A DNA stretch of 64,000 nt, from the NCBI GenBank assembly GCA_026398875.1, contig JAPLSB010000009.1, forward strand, positions 124,001 to 188,000. Direction: 5' to 3'. How positions within the stretch are numbered: position 1 is the stretch's first letter; each line of letters begins with the position of its first letter. This document shows positions 8,508-19,161 of the stretch, one piece after another. Origin of the DNA: Gammaproteobacteria bacterium. Lineage in GTDB: Bacteria; Pseudomonadota; Gammaproteobacteria; Nevskiales; Nevskiaceae. The position numbers and the translations under genes are program-made. Under the pieces are notes generated by a model. That model was not told the DNA's origin. It searched no databases and saw nothing but the letters and a program-made list of their open reading frames with translations.

Positions 8508-9943
8508 CTGCCCGGCTTCACGCCGGCGGCATCAGCGGCGGCGCGCATCACGGCGCGAGCCTTGTTGACGGTTTCGTCCCATTCCGACTGCGGCACCGAA
8601 TCGGCGACCACGCCGGCACCGGCCTGGGCGTGGACCATCCCGTCCTTGATGACCGCAGTGCGGATGGCGATGGCCACATCCATATTTCCATCCCAGCCCA
8701 GATAGCCGACCGCGCCGCCGTAGATGCCACGGGCGACTGGTTCCAGTTCGTCGATGATTTCCATCGCTCGCACTTTCGGCGCGCCGGACAGCGTGCCGGC
8801 CGGGAACGTCGCGGCCAGCGCATCGAGCGCATCGAGGCCCGGCTTCAGCTGCCCGGTGACGTTGGAAACGATGTGCATCACGTGGCTGTAGCGCTCGACG
8901 ATCATCTTTTCGGTGAGCTTCACCGAGCCGGTCTTCGAGACCCGGCCGACATCGTTGCGGCCGAGGTCGATCAGCATCAGGTGCTCGGCGATTTCCTTCG
9001 GGTCCGCCAGCAGGTCGGCTTCGAGCCGCCGATCCTCGTCCGGCGTCTTGCCGCGCACCCGGGTGCCGGCGATCGGCCGCACGGTGACTTCGTTGCTGTC
9101 GACGCGAACCAGGATCTCCGGGCTGGAACCGACGATGTGGTGATCGTCGAGATTCAGGCAGTACAGATACGGCGATGGATTGAGCCGGCGCAGCGCCCGG
9201 TACAGCGATACCGGCGGCTCGTTGAACGGTGCGCTCATCCGCTGCGACGGCACCACCTGCATGACGTCGCCGGCTGCGATGTAGTCCTTGATCCGGGCAA
9301 TGCCGGCCTTGAAGGCGTCTTCGCCAAAGCCGGACACGAACGCCGGCGGTGTGCCGGGCGGCGCGGCCGGCTGCGCCGGAGCCGGCTGCAGCAGCTGCGC
9401 CTCGATCTCGTCGAGTCGCGCTTCGGCGCGCGCGCGACCGTCCGGCAGCGACAGATCGGCGTGGACGATCAAGGTCAGCGTGGCGCGCAGCGAATCGAAG
9501 GCCACCAGCTCGTCGGAGCGCATCAGCAGCACATCGGGTGTGCCCAGCGGATCCGGCTTGGCGGCCTTCAGGCGCGGCTCGAACAGGCGCACGCATTCGT
9601 AGCCGAAGTAGCCGACGAAGCCGCCGGAGAAACGCGGCAGCGTGTCGTTCGGCGCCACCCGAATCGTCGCGGCGTGGCCGCGCAGCCAGGCGATCGGATC
9701 GGCTGCTTCCAGCTGCTGCGTCACGGCGCCATCGACGGTCACGGTGACCGAGTGGCCCTTGATCCGGATCACCTCGCGGGCGCCGAGGCCGATGAACGAG
9801 TAGCGGCCCCACTGCGCCCCGCCATGCATCGATTCGAGCAGGTAGGTGTACGGGCGGTTGGCCAGCTTCAGGAAGGTGCCGACCGGCGTATCGAGGTCGC
9901 CGGCGAGTTCGCGCGTCAGCGCGACGTGGGTGTAGTCGGACAT
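8504..9943 (-). CDS. trpE: Anthranilate synthase component I
   Basis: Converts chorismate plus ammonia to anthranilate; 479 aa. The N-terminal domain has the LLES motif (YTYLLES, near residue 36) that forms the tryptophan feedback site. The C-terminal chorismate-binding domain has [56 protein letters not shown] and GAGVVADS. It pairs with trpG on the same strand. No obvious Shine-Dalgarno sequence precedes the ATG. I see no Trp-rich leader peptide in the 128 bases upstream, so attenuation is not supported. Confidence 0.97.
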   Translation of the reverse strand: MSDYTHVALTRELAGDLDTPVGTFLKLANRPYTYLLESMHGGAQWGRYSFIGLGAREVIRIKGHSVTVTVDGAVTQQLEAADPIAWLRGHAATIRVAPNDTLPRFSGGFVGYFGYECVRLFEPRLKAAKPDPLGTPDVLLMRSDELVAFDSLRATLTLIVHADLSLPDGRARAEARLDEIEAQLLQPAPAQPAAPPGTPPAFVSGFGEDAFKAGIARIKDYIAAGDVMQVVPSQRMSAPFNEPPVSLYRALRRLNPSPYLYCLNLDDHHIVGSSPEILVRVDSNEVTVRPIAGTRVRGKTPDEDRRLEADLLADPKEIAEHLMLIDLGRNDVGRVSKTGSVKLTEKMIVERYSHVMHIVSNVTGQLKPGLDALDALAATFPAGTLSGAPKVRAMEIIDELEPVARGIYGGAVGYLGWDGNMDVAIAIRTAVIKDGMVHAQAGAGVVADSVPQSEWDETVNKARAVMRAAADAAGVKPGR

Positions 9944-10071
9944 GGAAGCGGAGGGGATCGAAGGATGATGGCCTTGCGGCGGGCACAGCCGGCCTTGCAG
10001 CGACGATTCACCATCGCCAACCGGGCTGGCCTTCGATCTTGATCCGCTGGGTCGTCACTGGAGATTCGGTC

Positions 10072-10764
10072 TCAGGCTTTTGCGATTTCTGCCCGCATCG
10101 CGGCAATGGTAGCCGCATAGTCCTTGGTGCTGAAAATCGCCGAGCCGGCAACGAAGGCGTCGGCGCCGGCGGCGGCGATCGAGCGGATGTTGTCGACCTT
10201 CACGCCGCCGTCGATTTCCAGCCGGATCTCGTGGCCGGTTTCGGCGCGGTGCTGGTCGATCAGGCGGCGCGCCTCGCGCAGCTTGTCCAGCGCGCTCGGC
10301 AGGAAACTCTGGCCGCCGAAACCCGGGTTGACCGACATCAGCAGGATGATGTCGACCTTGTCCATCACGTAGCGCAGATGGTCCAGCGGAGTCGCCGGAT
10401 TGAACACCAGGCCCGGCTTGCAGCCGGCATCGCGGATCGCCTGCAGGCTGCGGTCGATGTGCCTGGTCGCTTCGGGGTGGAAGGTGATCGAGGTCGCGCC
10501 GGCCTTGGCAAACAGTTGCGCCAGCGCATCGACCGGCTCGACCATCAGATGCACGTCGATCGGTGCCGTGACGCCGTACTTGCGCAGCGCTTCGCAGACC
10601 ATCGGCCCGATGGTCAGGTTGGGCACGTAATGGTTGTCCATCACGTCGAAGTGGACCCAGTCGGCACCGGCAGCGAGGACCTTCGCGGTATCGTCGCCCA
10701 GACGCGCGAAATCGGCCGACAGGATGCTCGGAGCAATGACAGGCGGCAGGGTCAAGGCAGTCAT
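10072..10764 (-). CDS. rpe: Ribulose-phosphate 3-epimerase
   Basis: Interconverts ribulose-5-phosphate and xylulose-5-phosphate in the pentose phosphate pathway; cytoplasmic TIM barrel; 230 aa. Motifs are [44 protein letters not shown], the metal/phosphate region EIDGGVK, and GSAIF at the C-terminus. The ATG at 10764 gives the standard N-terminus; the frame extends 41 codons further without similarity. It precedes trpE on the same strand (128-base gap), as in Pseudomonas, but the usual gph between them is missing. Confidence 0.96.
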   Translation of the reverse strand: MTALTLPPVIAPSILSADFARLGDDTAKVLAAGADWVHFDVMDNHYVPNLTIGPMVCEALRKYGVTAPIDVHLMVEPVDALAQLFAKAGATSITFHPEATRHIDRSLQAIRDAGCKPGLVFNPATPLDHLRYVMDKVDIILLMSVNPGFGGQSFLPSALDKLREARRLIDQHRAETGHEIRLEIDGGVKVDNIRSIAAAGADAFVAGSAIFSTKDYAATIAAMRAEIAKA

Positions 10765-13281
<2,517 letters not shown>

Positions 13282-13303
13282 ATCGGCGTTGCGGAACTGA
13301 CAG

Positions 13304-13332
13304 AGCCGCCGGATTCGTCCGGCGGCTTTTTT
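13304..13332 (+). terminator. Rho-independent terminator of katG
   Basis: A perfect 10-bp stem (13304-13313 with 13318-13327), a TTCG tetraloop, then a run of T to 13332. It begins 22 bases after the katG stop codon. Confidence 0.95.
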
Positions 13333-13396
13333 CGTGGCGCGGCGGGAGTCACTTCAATACAGTGACGCACCGTTCGCCATCCGCATTGCAGGTTCC

Positions 13397-13858
13397 ATGG
13401 GTCTTGCCACCGCTGTACACACGCTGTTCGCCGCCATTTGGGTTGGCGGCATGTTCTTCGCCTACGTCTGCCTGCGGCCCACGCTGGCCGGCATTGACGC
13501 CAAGACCCGCACCGCACTGTGGGCGCAGGTGCTGCATCGCTTCTTCGGCTACGTGTTCCTGTCGGCAGCACTGTTGCTCGGTACCGGCCTGCATCTGATC
13601 CGCAAGCTCGGCGGCATGGCCGCCGTCGGTCCGCATGTCCACATCATGCTGAGCCTGGGTCTGGTGATGATGGCGCTGGCGCTGCATGTCTATTTCGCAC
13701 CGCTGAAGCGGCTGAAACTCGCCGTGCAGGCCGGCGACGTGCCGGAAGCGGGGCGCCGGGTCGGTCAGATCCGCATCTTCGTCGGCATCAACCTGCTGCT
13801 CGGCCTGCTCGTCATCGCGATCGCCAGCGGCGGTCGGTACTTTTTCGCCGGAGCCTGA
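13397..13858 (+). CDS. CopD-like four-helix membrane protein
   Basis: 153 aa, mostly hydrophobic with four membrane helices. The first helix carries a conserved-looking His and Gly-Gly ([19 protein letters not shown]). This layout resembles the CopD/DUF2269-type integral membrane proteins, some of which are linked to copper or haem, but I cannot name a function. A GTG at 13334 would lie in the tail of the katG terminator, so I use the ATG at 13397. purC begins five bases after its stop codon, so the two may be co-transcribed. Confidence 0.75.
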   Translation: MGLATAVHTLFAAIWVGGMFFAYVCLRPTLAGIDAKTRTALWAQVLHRFFGYVFLSAALLLGTGLHLIRKLGGMAAVGPHVHIMLSLGLVMMALALHVYFAPLKRLKLAVQAGDVPEAGRRVGQIRIFVGINLLLGLLVIAIASGGRYFFAGA

Positions 13859-13863
13859 TCGCC

Positions 13864-14751
13864 ATGACCACGCCTCTGCACGAAGCCACGATCACCAGCC
13901 TGCCGAAGTTGCACAGCGGCAAGGTTCGCGACCTGTACGCCCTCGGCGATCACCACCTGCTGATCGTCACCAGCGATCGCCTGTCGGCCTTCGACGTGAT
14001 CCTGCCGGACCCGATTCCCGGCAAGGGTGCGGTGCTGAATGCGCTGACCGCGTTCTGGATGGCGCGCTTTTCGGCGCTGATCCCGAACCATTTCGATACT
14101 GCAGTCGACCTCGCCCAATGGCTGACGCCAGCGGAATTGGCGCAGTGCGCCGGCCGGGCCGTGGTCGCCAAGAAGCTGAAGGCGCTGCCGGTCGAAGCGG
14201 TGGCGCGCGGCTACCTGATCGGCTCCGGCTGGAAGGACTATCAGGCGACCGGCGCGGTCTGCGGCATTCCGATCGCCAGCGGCATGGCGCTGGCCGGCAA
14301 GCTGGCCGAGCCGATCTTCACACCGGCGTTCAAGGCACCGAAAGGCGAGCACGACGCCAACATCTCGTTCGACGACACCGTCAAGCTGGTCGGCGAAAAG
14401 CTCGCCCATCAGGTGCGTGACATCACGCTGCGGCTCTACCGCGAGGCGTCCGAGTTCGCGGCCACGCGCGGCATCATCATTGCCGACACCAAGTTCGAGT
14501 TCGGCGTCGATGAAGCCGGCACGCTGCACCTGATCGATGAAGTGCTGACTCCGGATTCCTCGCGCTTCTGGCCAGCCGATCAGTACCGGCCCGGCATCAG
14601 CCCGCCGAGCTTCGACAAGCAGTACGTCCGCGACTATCTGGAAACCCTGGACTGGAACAAGACCGCGCCCGGCCCGGCACTGCCGGACAACGTCATCGCC
14701 CGCACTGCCGCCACCTATCGCGAAGCGCAGCGCCTGCTGACCGGACACTGA
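13864..14751 (+). CDS. purC: SAICAR synthase (phosphoribosylaminoimidazole-succinocarboxamide synthase)
   Basis: Adds aspartate to CAIR with ATP in purine synthesis; cytoplasmic. At 295 aa it is the longer yeast-type form rather than the ~240-residue form common in bacteria. Motifs are [12 protein letters not shown] (ATP loop), [43 protein letters not shown], and the C-terminal [13 protein letters not shown]. It starts five bases after the CopD-like gene and ends five bases before the MAPEG gene. Confidence 0.96.
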   Translation: MTTPLHEATITSLPKLHSGKVRDLYALGDHHLLIVTSDRLSAFDVILPDPIPGKGAVLNALTAFWMARFSALIPNHFDTAVDLAQWLTPAELAQCAGRAVVAKKLKALPVEAVARGYLIGSGWKDYQATGAVCGIPIASGMALAGKLAEPIFTPAFKAPKGEHDANISFDDTVKLVGEKLAHQVRDITLRLYREASEFAATRGIIIADTKFEFGVDEAGTLHLIDEVLTPDSSRFWPADQYRPGISPPSFDKQYVRDYLETLDWNKTAPGPALPDNVIARTAATYREAQRLLTGH

Positions 14752-14756
14752 AACGA

Positions 14757-15137
14757 ATGACCACTGCCTACTGGTGCGTGCTGATCGCCGCCTACCTGCC
14801 GATCGCCTTCACCGGCCTTGCCAAGTTCGGCGCCGGCGGTCGCGACTTCGACAACAACGCGCCGCGCGCGATGCTGGCCAAGCTCGACGGCTGGCGCGCC
14901 CGCGCCAACTGGGCGCAGGCCAATGGCTTCGAAGCGTTTCCGCCGTTCGCCGCGGCGGTGATCATTGCCCATCTGACCGCCGTGCCGCAGGCGCGGATCG
15001 ATCTGCTGGCGATCAGCTTCATCGGCCTGCGCGTCCTCTACGGCGCGCTGTACATCGCCAACCTGGCCACGCTGCGTTCGATCGTCTGGATCGCATCGGT
15101 GGGCTGTGTCGTCGGCTTGTTCATGTCGGCGGCCTGA
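14757..15137 (+). CDS. MAPEG-family membrane protein
   Basis: 126 aa with four predicted membrane helices, the size and layout of the MAPEG family (microsomal glutathione S-transferase/prostaglandin synthase relatives). Family features are the FDNNAPR segment after helix 1, the RANWAQANGFEAFPPFAAAV segment, and the R-x-x-Y region (LRVLYGALY). Bacterial members of this branch have no assigned substrate. It begins five bases after purC and probably shares its transcript. Confidence 0.88.
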   Translation: MTTAYWCVLIAAYLPIAFTGLAKFGAGGRDFDNNAPRAMLAKLDGWRARANWAQANGFEAFPPFAAAVIIAHLTAVPQARIDLLAISFIGLRVLYGALYIANLATLRSIVWIASVGCVVGLFMSAA

Positions 15138-15169
15138 AGCGTTCACGTCACGAATCAAGGAGCGTCGCG

Positions 15170-15559
15170 ATGCAGATCAAGATCGAGATCGACGTCAAGC
15201 CGGAAGAGCTGCGTCGTTTCCTCGGCCTGCCCGATGTCGCTGGCTTGCAGGAGGATCTGATCAATTTCCTGCGCGACAAGCTGGGCTCGGCCGCCGAAAC
15301 CTTCGATCCGTCGAGCTTCGTCAAGGAAAACCTGCAGTCGCTGAAGGCCAGTGCGCCCTGGCAGCTGATCGTGTCGGCCACCAAGTCCGGCGTCAGATCC
15401 GGCACGCGCTCCGTGAAGCCGGTGGTCAAGACCGGCGCTCGACGGGTTCGCAAGGCGGTAACGGCTGTTGGCGAGACGGTGGCCGCCAAGCCGGCTGCGA
15501 AACGCAGGAAGCCGGCGGCGCGCAAGGCGGCGCCGAAGTCCGAAGGATCGGCTCAGTAG
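15170..15559 (+). CDS. DUF6489-like protein with basic Ala/Lys/Arg tail
   Basis: 129 aa. The N-terminus (MQIKIEIDVKPEELRRFLGL, then PDV) matches my memory of the DUF6489 family, whose function is unknown. The last ~40 residues are a basic, low-complexity tail of Ala, Lys, Arg and Pro (KPAAKRRKPAARKAAPK), like the DNA-binding tails of histone H1-like proteins and PhaF-type phasins. AAGGAG precedes the ATG at 15170. A phasin with a similar tail is encoded 370 bases away on the opposite strand, which suggests a shared link to polyester granules or the nucleoid (inference). The stop overlaps the end of the converging small gene by a few bases. Confidence 0.85.
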   Translation: MQIKIEIDVKPEELRRFLGLPDVAGLQEDLINFLRDKLGSAAETFDPSSFVKENLQSLKASAPWQLIVSATKSGVRSGTRSVKPVVKTGARRVRKAVTAVGETVAAKPAAKRRKPAARKAAPKSEGSAQ

Positions 15560-15837
15560 CCGGGCGAAACCTGGCCGCTATCGGCAAACCGGTCGAGCAG
15601 CCGACGCAGCAGTTGCAACCGGCGCTGGTGATCGTCCGCGAGGCGGCGGCGCGTCAACGGCAGCAGATCGAGCTGGTGGCGCAGCAATTCGGGCAGTGTC
15701 CGGGTGCGCCGCGCGACGCGCCAGCGAGCTTGCACGGCATCCCGATGGCGGGCCAGTGCCTCTGCTTCATGCCGTGCCAGCGCGCTGGCATCGGCGATCA
15801 GATCGGACATCAGCGCTTGAAGATCCGGGGTGTTCAT
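15553..15837 (-). CDS. Small hypothetical protein, helical
   Basis: 94 aa if started at the ATG at 15837 (MNTPDLQALMSDLIADASAL). It is rich in Leu, Arg and Ala with a regular helical pattern, and has no motif I recognise. No Shine-Dalgarno is visible, and a terminator for the phasin lies just upstream on the same strand, so it would need its own promoter. It overlaps the 3' end of the DUF6489 gene by seven bases. Codon use resembles its neighbours, but it could be a chance open frame. Confidence 0.45.
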   Translation of the reverse strand: MNTPDLQALMSDLIADASALARHEAEALARHRDAVQARWRVARRTRTLPELLRHQLDLLPLTRRRLADDHQRRLQLLRRLLDRFADSGQVSPGY

Positions 15838-15860
15838 CGGTGGGTGACAACGGGCATCAA

Positions 15861-15898
15861 CAAATGAGCCGCGCCGCTTCGATGAAGCGGCGCGGCTC
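15861..15898 (-). terminator. Terminator-like hairpin after the phasin gene
   Basis: A 15-bp perfect stem (15866-15880 with 15884-15898, three-base loop), followed on the minus strand by ATTTGTT, a short and imperfect T run. It lies 34 bases past the phasin stop codon. Confidence 0.75.
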
Positions 15899-15931
15899 GG
15901 GGTCATCCGGAAGTGGATGCCCAGGCTGGCA

Positions 15932-16399
15932 TTACTGCGCGGCCTTGACTGCCTTCTTCACGGTTGCGGCGGCCTTCTTGGTCGTCGACTTGGCGGCCTT
16001 CGCGACCTTGGCGACCGGCGACTTGCCGGTCAGCTGGGCCTGAATGGTTTCGACGCCGGTCTTGACGACCTTGTACAGCTCCTCGCCGGTGCGCGAGACA
16101 ACGGTCACCGTCTGGTTGAACGGCGCGACCAGCGTGTCGGTGGCCGGCAGGTAGCTGATCGGATCGGCAGCGATGGCCTTCAGACCGTCGGTCTTCGCCT
16201 TCTCGAAGCTCGACACGGCAGCCGAATAGATTTCCTTGGCAGCCGTGGTGTTCTCGGTCACCAGCGACTTGTAGCCACCGACGACGACATCGCCGACCTG
16301 CTTCAGGCTGTCGATCGAGATTTCCGCAACCTTCTGACCGTGGCCGGAGATGGTTTCGACGCGGCCTTTGACATCTTCAACAACGCTCTGGAAATTCAT
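15932..16399 (-). CDS. Phasin-family protein with Lys/Ala-rich tail
   Basis: 155 aa. Phasins coat polyhydroxyalkanoate granules. Residues 1-125 are amphipathic helices in typical phasin style (SVVEDVKGRVE, AAKEIYSAAVSSFEKAK, LVAPFNQTVTVVSRTGEELY). Residues 128-155 are a basic tail built from Ala, Lys, Thr and Val (KAAKSTTKKAAATVKKAVKAA). In PhaF of Pseudomonas such a tail binds DNA and helps distribute granules; the same role here is inference. AGGAG lies nine bases before the ATG, and a near-consensus promoter lies 63 bases upstream. No PHA synthase is present in this window. Confidence 0.85.
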   Translation of the reverse strand: MNFQSVVEDVKGRVETISGHGQKVAEISIDSLKQVGDVVVGGYKSLVTENTTAAKEIYSAAVSSFEKAKTDGLKAIAADPISYLPATDTLVAPFNQTVTVVSRTGEELYKVVKTGVETIQAQLTGKSPVAKVAKAAKSTTKKAAATVKKAVKAAQ

Positions 16400-16461
16400 G
16401 TGCAGTACTCCTGATGAGGCGGGCGGGCATCAATGGTGCGACGCAACAATTGACGCACTGC

Positions 16462-16489
16462 ATCATAACAGTGGTTTCGAAGGTGTCAA
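16462..16489 (-). promoter_or_regulatory. Sigma-70 promoter of the phasin gene
   Basis: On the minus strand, TTGACA (16489-16484, perfect -35), a 16-base spacer, then TATGAT (16467-16462, one mismatch from consensus). One of the best promoters in the window, consistent with a highly expressed granule protein. Confidence 0.75.
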
Positions 16490-16549
16490 GCCGCGGCTGA
16501 TGTCAAGCGGCGGGGGCGTCACCCGCGTGCTGGAAGCTGCGATTCCCGC

Positions 16550-18790
16550 TCAGCCAGCCGTGCGCCGACCGTGCAGCCAGGCGCGCACCAGTCGCAGTTC
16601 CTCGTAGCGATAGTCGCCGCCCAGCGCTTCGTAAGCGGGCTTCAGACGCAGGTCGCCATGCTTGTGCAGCGCGGCGACGATCACCTGCGCCCGGTCATGC
16701 GCGATCAACCGCGACAGATCGACGGCCGCGCCATGGGCCAGCAGCGCCTCGAGATGGCCCGCGATGGTCGCCGCATCGAGACCGCGCTTGGCGGCAATGG
16801 CTTCGACATCGAGCCCGCGATCAAACAGCCCCTGTGTGGCGACCACGGTATCCGGCAGATCCTCGTCGACGATGTTCCGGTCGTCGACAACGAAAGCGCT
16901 GGCTTCCTCGGCCGGCGCCTCGGGCGAAGCGAGACCCTTGTCGACGAGAAACGACCGGATCGCGGCCGTGAACGCTGCGCCGTACTGCGCGAGCTTGCGG
17001 CTGCCGACACCGGAGATGTCGAGGAACGCTGCGCTGGTCAATGGCTGGCGCTCGGCCATTTGACGGATCGAGGCATCGCTGAACACCACATAGGGCGGTA
17101 CGCCCTGCTGGTCGGCCAGTGTCTTGCGCAGATTGCGCAGCACATCGAACAGGGCATCGCCTTCCGGTGTCGCGGTTTCGCCGGTCGCGGCACCGCGCGT
17201 GCGCTTCTTCTTCTCAGCCTTCGGTGCCACCGCGAATTGCACCGTGCGCTCGCCTTTCAGCACGGCGCGGCTGGCCTCGTTGAGCTGCAACACCGGGAAT
17301 TCGCTGCCGACTTCGTCGATCAGGCCCTGGTGGGTCAGCGCCCGGACCAGCAGCCGCCATTCATCCTGCGAGCGCTGCTTGCCGATGCCATAGACCGTCA
17401 GCGACTGATGGCCACGGTCGATGAGCTTCTGCGTTTCGGCGCCACGCAGGATGTCGATCACATAGGCCGCACCGAAGCGCTCGTTGCGCTGCGCGAGGCG
17501 GGCGATCGCCGACAGGAACTGCCGCGCCTCGAGCGTCCAGTCCTCGACCGGTTTCGGCTCGTTGCAGTTGTCGCAGGCGCCGCACGGCGGGTCGAAGTTC
17601 TCGCCGAAGTAGCGCAGCTGGATCGCGCGCCGGCATTCGGTCGATTCGGCGTAGTCGAGCACCTTGCGCAGCTGCTGCTTGGCCAGCCGCTGCTCGGCTT
17701 CCAGCGGCGCGCCGGTTTGCGGATCGACCTTCTGGGCAATCAGGAACTCGGCGGTCTTCAGGTCGCCGATGCCGAAGTACAGCCAGCAGTCGGCGCGCTC
17801 GCCGTCGCGGCCGGCGCGGCCGGCCTCCTGGTAATAGCCCTCCATGGTCTTCGGCAAGTCGTAGTGCACGACCCAGCGCACGTCCGGCTTGTTGATGCCC
17901 ATGCCGAAGGCAATCGTCGCGACGATCACCTGCACGTCATCGCGAATGAAGGCGTCCTGATTGGCACGCCGCGTATCGGCATTGAGGCCTGCGTGGTACG
18001 GCAGCGCGCGAATGCCGTCGTCCTTCAGGCTCGATGCCAGTTCATCGACGCGCTTGCGCGACAGGCAGTAGACGATGCCGGAATCCTTTGGACGCTTGCG
18101 CGCCCGATCGAGCAGCGCGTTGTAGCTGCGCCCGTCCTTGGCCGCGACCGCGTAATGCAGGTTCGGTCGGTTGAAGCTCGATACATGGATCGCCGGCTCG
18201 TGCAGGCCGAGCTGATGGACGATGTCCTGACGGACGCGGCCAGTGGCGGTGGCCGTGAAGGCGAACACCGGCACATCCGGAAAATGCTCGCGCAGCTGAT
18301 GCATCTGCCGGTATTCGGGCCGGAAGTCATGGCCCCACTCGGACACGCAGTGCGCTTCGTCGATGGTGAAGCCCGACAGACCCTGTGCCTCGATCAGCCG
18401 TGGCAGGAAGCCGGTCAGGAAATCCGGCATCAGCAGCCGTTCCGGCGCCAGATAGACCAGCCGGATGTCGCCACGCAGCAGCGCCGACAGCGTTTCAGAG
18501 GACTCGCGCGCGCTCAACGACGAGTTCAGGAAGGCGGCGGCGATGCCGTTGTCGCGCAGCAACCGCACCTGATCCTGCATCAGCGCGATCAGCGGCGACA
18601 CCACCACCATCACGCCGGGACGCAGCAGTGCCGGCAGCTGGAAGCACAGCGACTTGCCGCCACCGGTGGGCATGATCGCCAGCAGGTCACGTCCGGACAG
18701 CGCGTCCTCGACAACTTCCCGTTGTCCGGGCCGGAAGCTGTCGAAGCCGAACCAGCGCTTCAGCGCATCCAGCGTGCGGGGACTTTCCAT
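16550..18790 (-). CDS. recQ: ATP-dependent DNA helicase RecQ
   Basis: 3'-5' helicase for recombination and fork repair; 746 aa, somewhat longer than E. coli RecQ (about 610). Motifs in order: Q/Walker A PTGGGKSLCFQLPAL (near 41-55), DEAH box IDEAHCVSEWGHDFRPEY, FTATATGRVRQDI, FGMGINKPDVRWVVHYDLP, and the arginine-finger region YYQEAGRAGRDG. Then come the zinc cysteines (CRR...CGACDNC), an RQC winged helix, an HRDC domain near 540-620, and a C-terminal helix-turn-helix (GLDVEAIAAKRGLDAATIAGHLE) that is present in many but not all RecQ proteins. It is divergent from the YihY-like gene across the tandem repeat pair. Confidence 0.96.
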   Translation of the reverse strand: MESPRTLDALKRWFGFDSFRPGQREVVEDALSGRDLLAIMPTGGGKSLCFQLPALLRPGVMVVVSPLIALMQDQVRLLRDNGIAAAFLNSSLSARESSETLSALLRGDIRLVYLAPERLLMPDFLTGFLPRLIEAQGLSGFTIDEAHCVSEWGHDFRPEYRQMHQLREHFPDVPVFAFTATATGRVRQDIVHQLGLHEPAIHVSSFNRPNLHYAVAAKDGRSYNALLDRARKRPKDSGIVYCLSRKRVDELASSLKDDGIRALPYHAGLNADTRRANQDAFIRDDVQVIVATIAFGMGINKPDVRWVVHYDLPKTMEGYYQEAGRAGRDGERADCWLYFGIGDLKTAEFLIAQKVDPQTGAPLEAEQRLAKQQLRKVLDYAESTECRRAIQLRYFGENFDPPCGACDNCNEPKPVEDWTLEARQFLSAIARLAQRNERFGAAYVIDILRGAETQKLIDRGHQSLTVYGIGKQRSQDEWRLLVRALTHQGLIDEVGSEFPVLQLNEASRAVLKGERTVQFAVAPKAEKKKRTRGAATGETATPEGDALFDVLRNLRKTLADQQGVPPYVVFSDASIRQMAERQPLTSAAFLDISGVGSRKLAQYGAAFTAAIRSFLVDKGLASPEAPAEEASAFVVDDRNIVDEDLPDTVVATQGLFDRGLDVEAIAAKRGLDAATIAGHLEALLAHGAAVDLSRLIAHDRAQVIVAALHKHGDLRLKPAYEALGGDYRYEELRLVRAWLHGRRTAG

Positions 18791-18845
18791 GTCGGGAAAC
18801 GGACGGGGCGAGACGGGCCGGCATTATCACTGCTGGCGGGAAGAC

Positions 18846-19003
18846 AGAAGCGGGCCTCACGCAAAGACGCCAAGACGCAAAGAACAGCGACAGCAAGAAA
18901 ACATTTTTCTTGAAAAGCTTTTATCTGCGTCTTGGCGTCCTTGCGTGATTCAGGCTTCCCGAGCTCCGCTCTTCGACAGCCTCCGCTCGGCTGGCGTGAG
19001 CGC
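18846..19003. repeat. Long-hairpin repeat element, copy A (tandem unit 1)
   Basis: First of two tandem units with a 158-base period, in the 371-base divergent gap between recQ and the YihY-like gene. The left arm (18857-18879) pairs with 18926-18948 at 22 of 23 positions; inside is a second hairpin (18894-18901 with 18905-18912). Each arm is made of imperfect 8-base words (ACGCAAAG, ACGCCAAG, ACGCAAAG). It is bounded by GAAGC on the left and GCTTC on the right. Short open frames through it are artefacts of its composition. Confidence 0.85.
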
Positions 19004-19143
19004 AGAAGCGGGCTTCGCGCAAAGACGCAATGAACAGCAACAGCAAGACAGCATTTTCTTGAAAAGCTTTTCTCTGCGTCTTGGCGTCTTGGCGTGATGC
19101 CGGGTTTTCAAGGTCCCAGCGCATGGACAGCGCTGCGCTCGGC
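19004..19143. repeat. Long-hairpin repeat element, copy B (tandem unit 2)
   Basis: Direct repeat of copy A, starting with the same AGAAGCGGGC. Outside one gap, the core (about 19030-19097) is roughly 90% identical to copy A. The left arm has lost about 12 bases, one and a half of the 8-base words, so the hairpin is weaker. Similarity to unit A continues at lower level to about 19143, just before the YihY-like start. Confidence 0.8.
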
Positions 19144-19161
19144 CCCGACAATCGAGTCACC

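Noticed and set aside
9944..10071. Trp leader peptide or attenuator before trpE
   Set aside because: No short ORF with consecutive Trp codons and no terminator/antiterminator hairpin pair could be seen.
13334..13396. GTG start extending the CopD-like protein by 21 residues
   Set aside because: It would begin in the T run of the katG terminator and the added residues are not membrane-protein-like.
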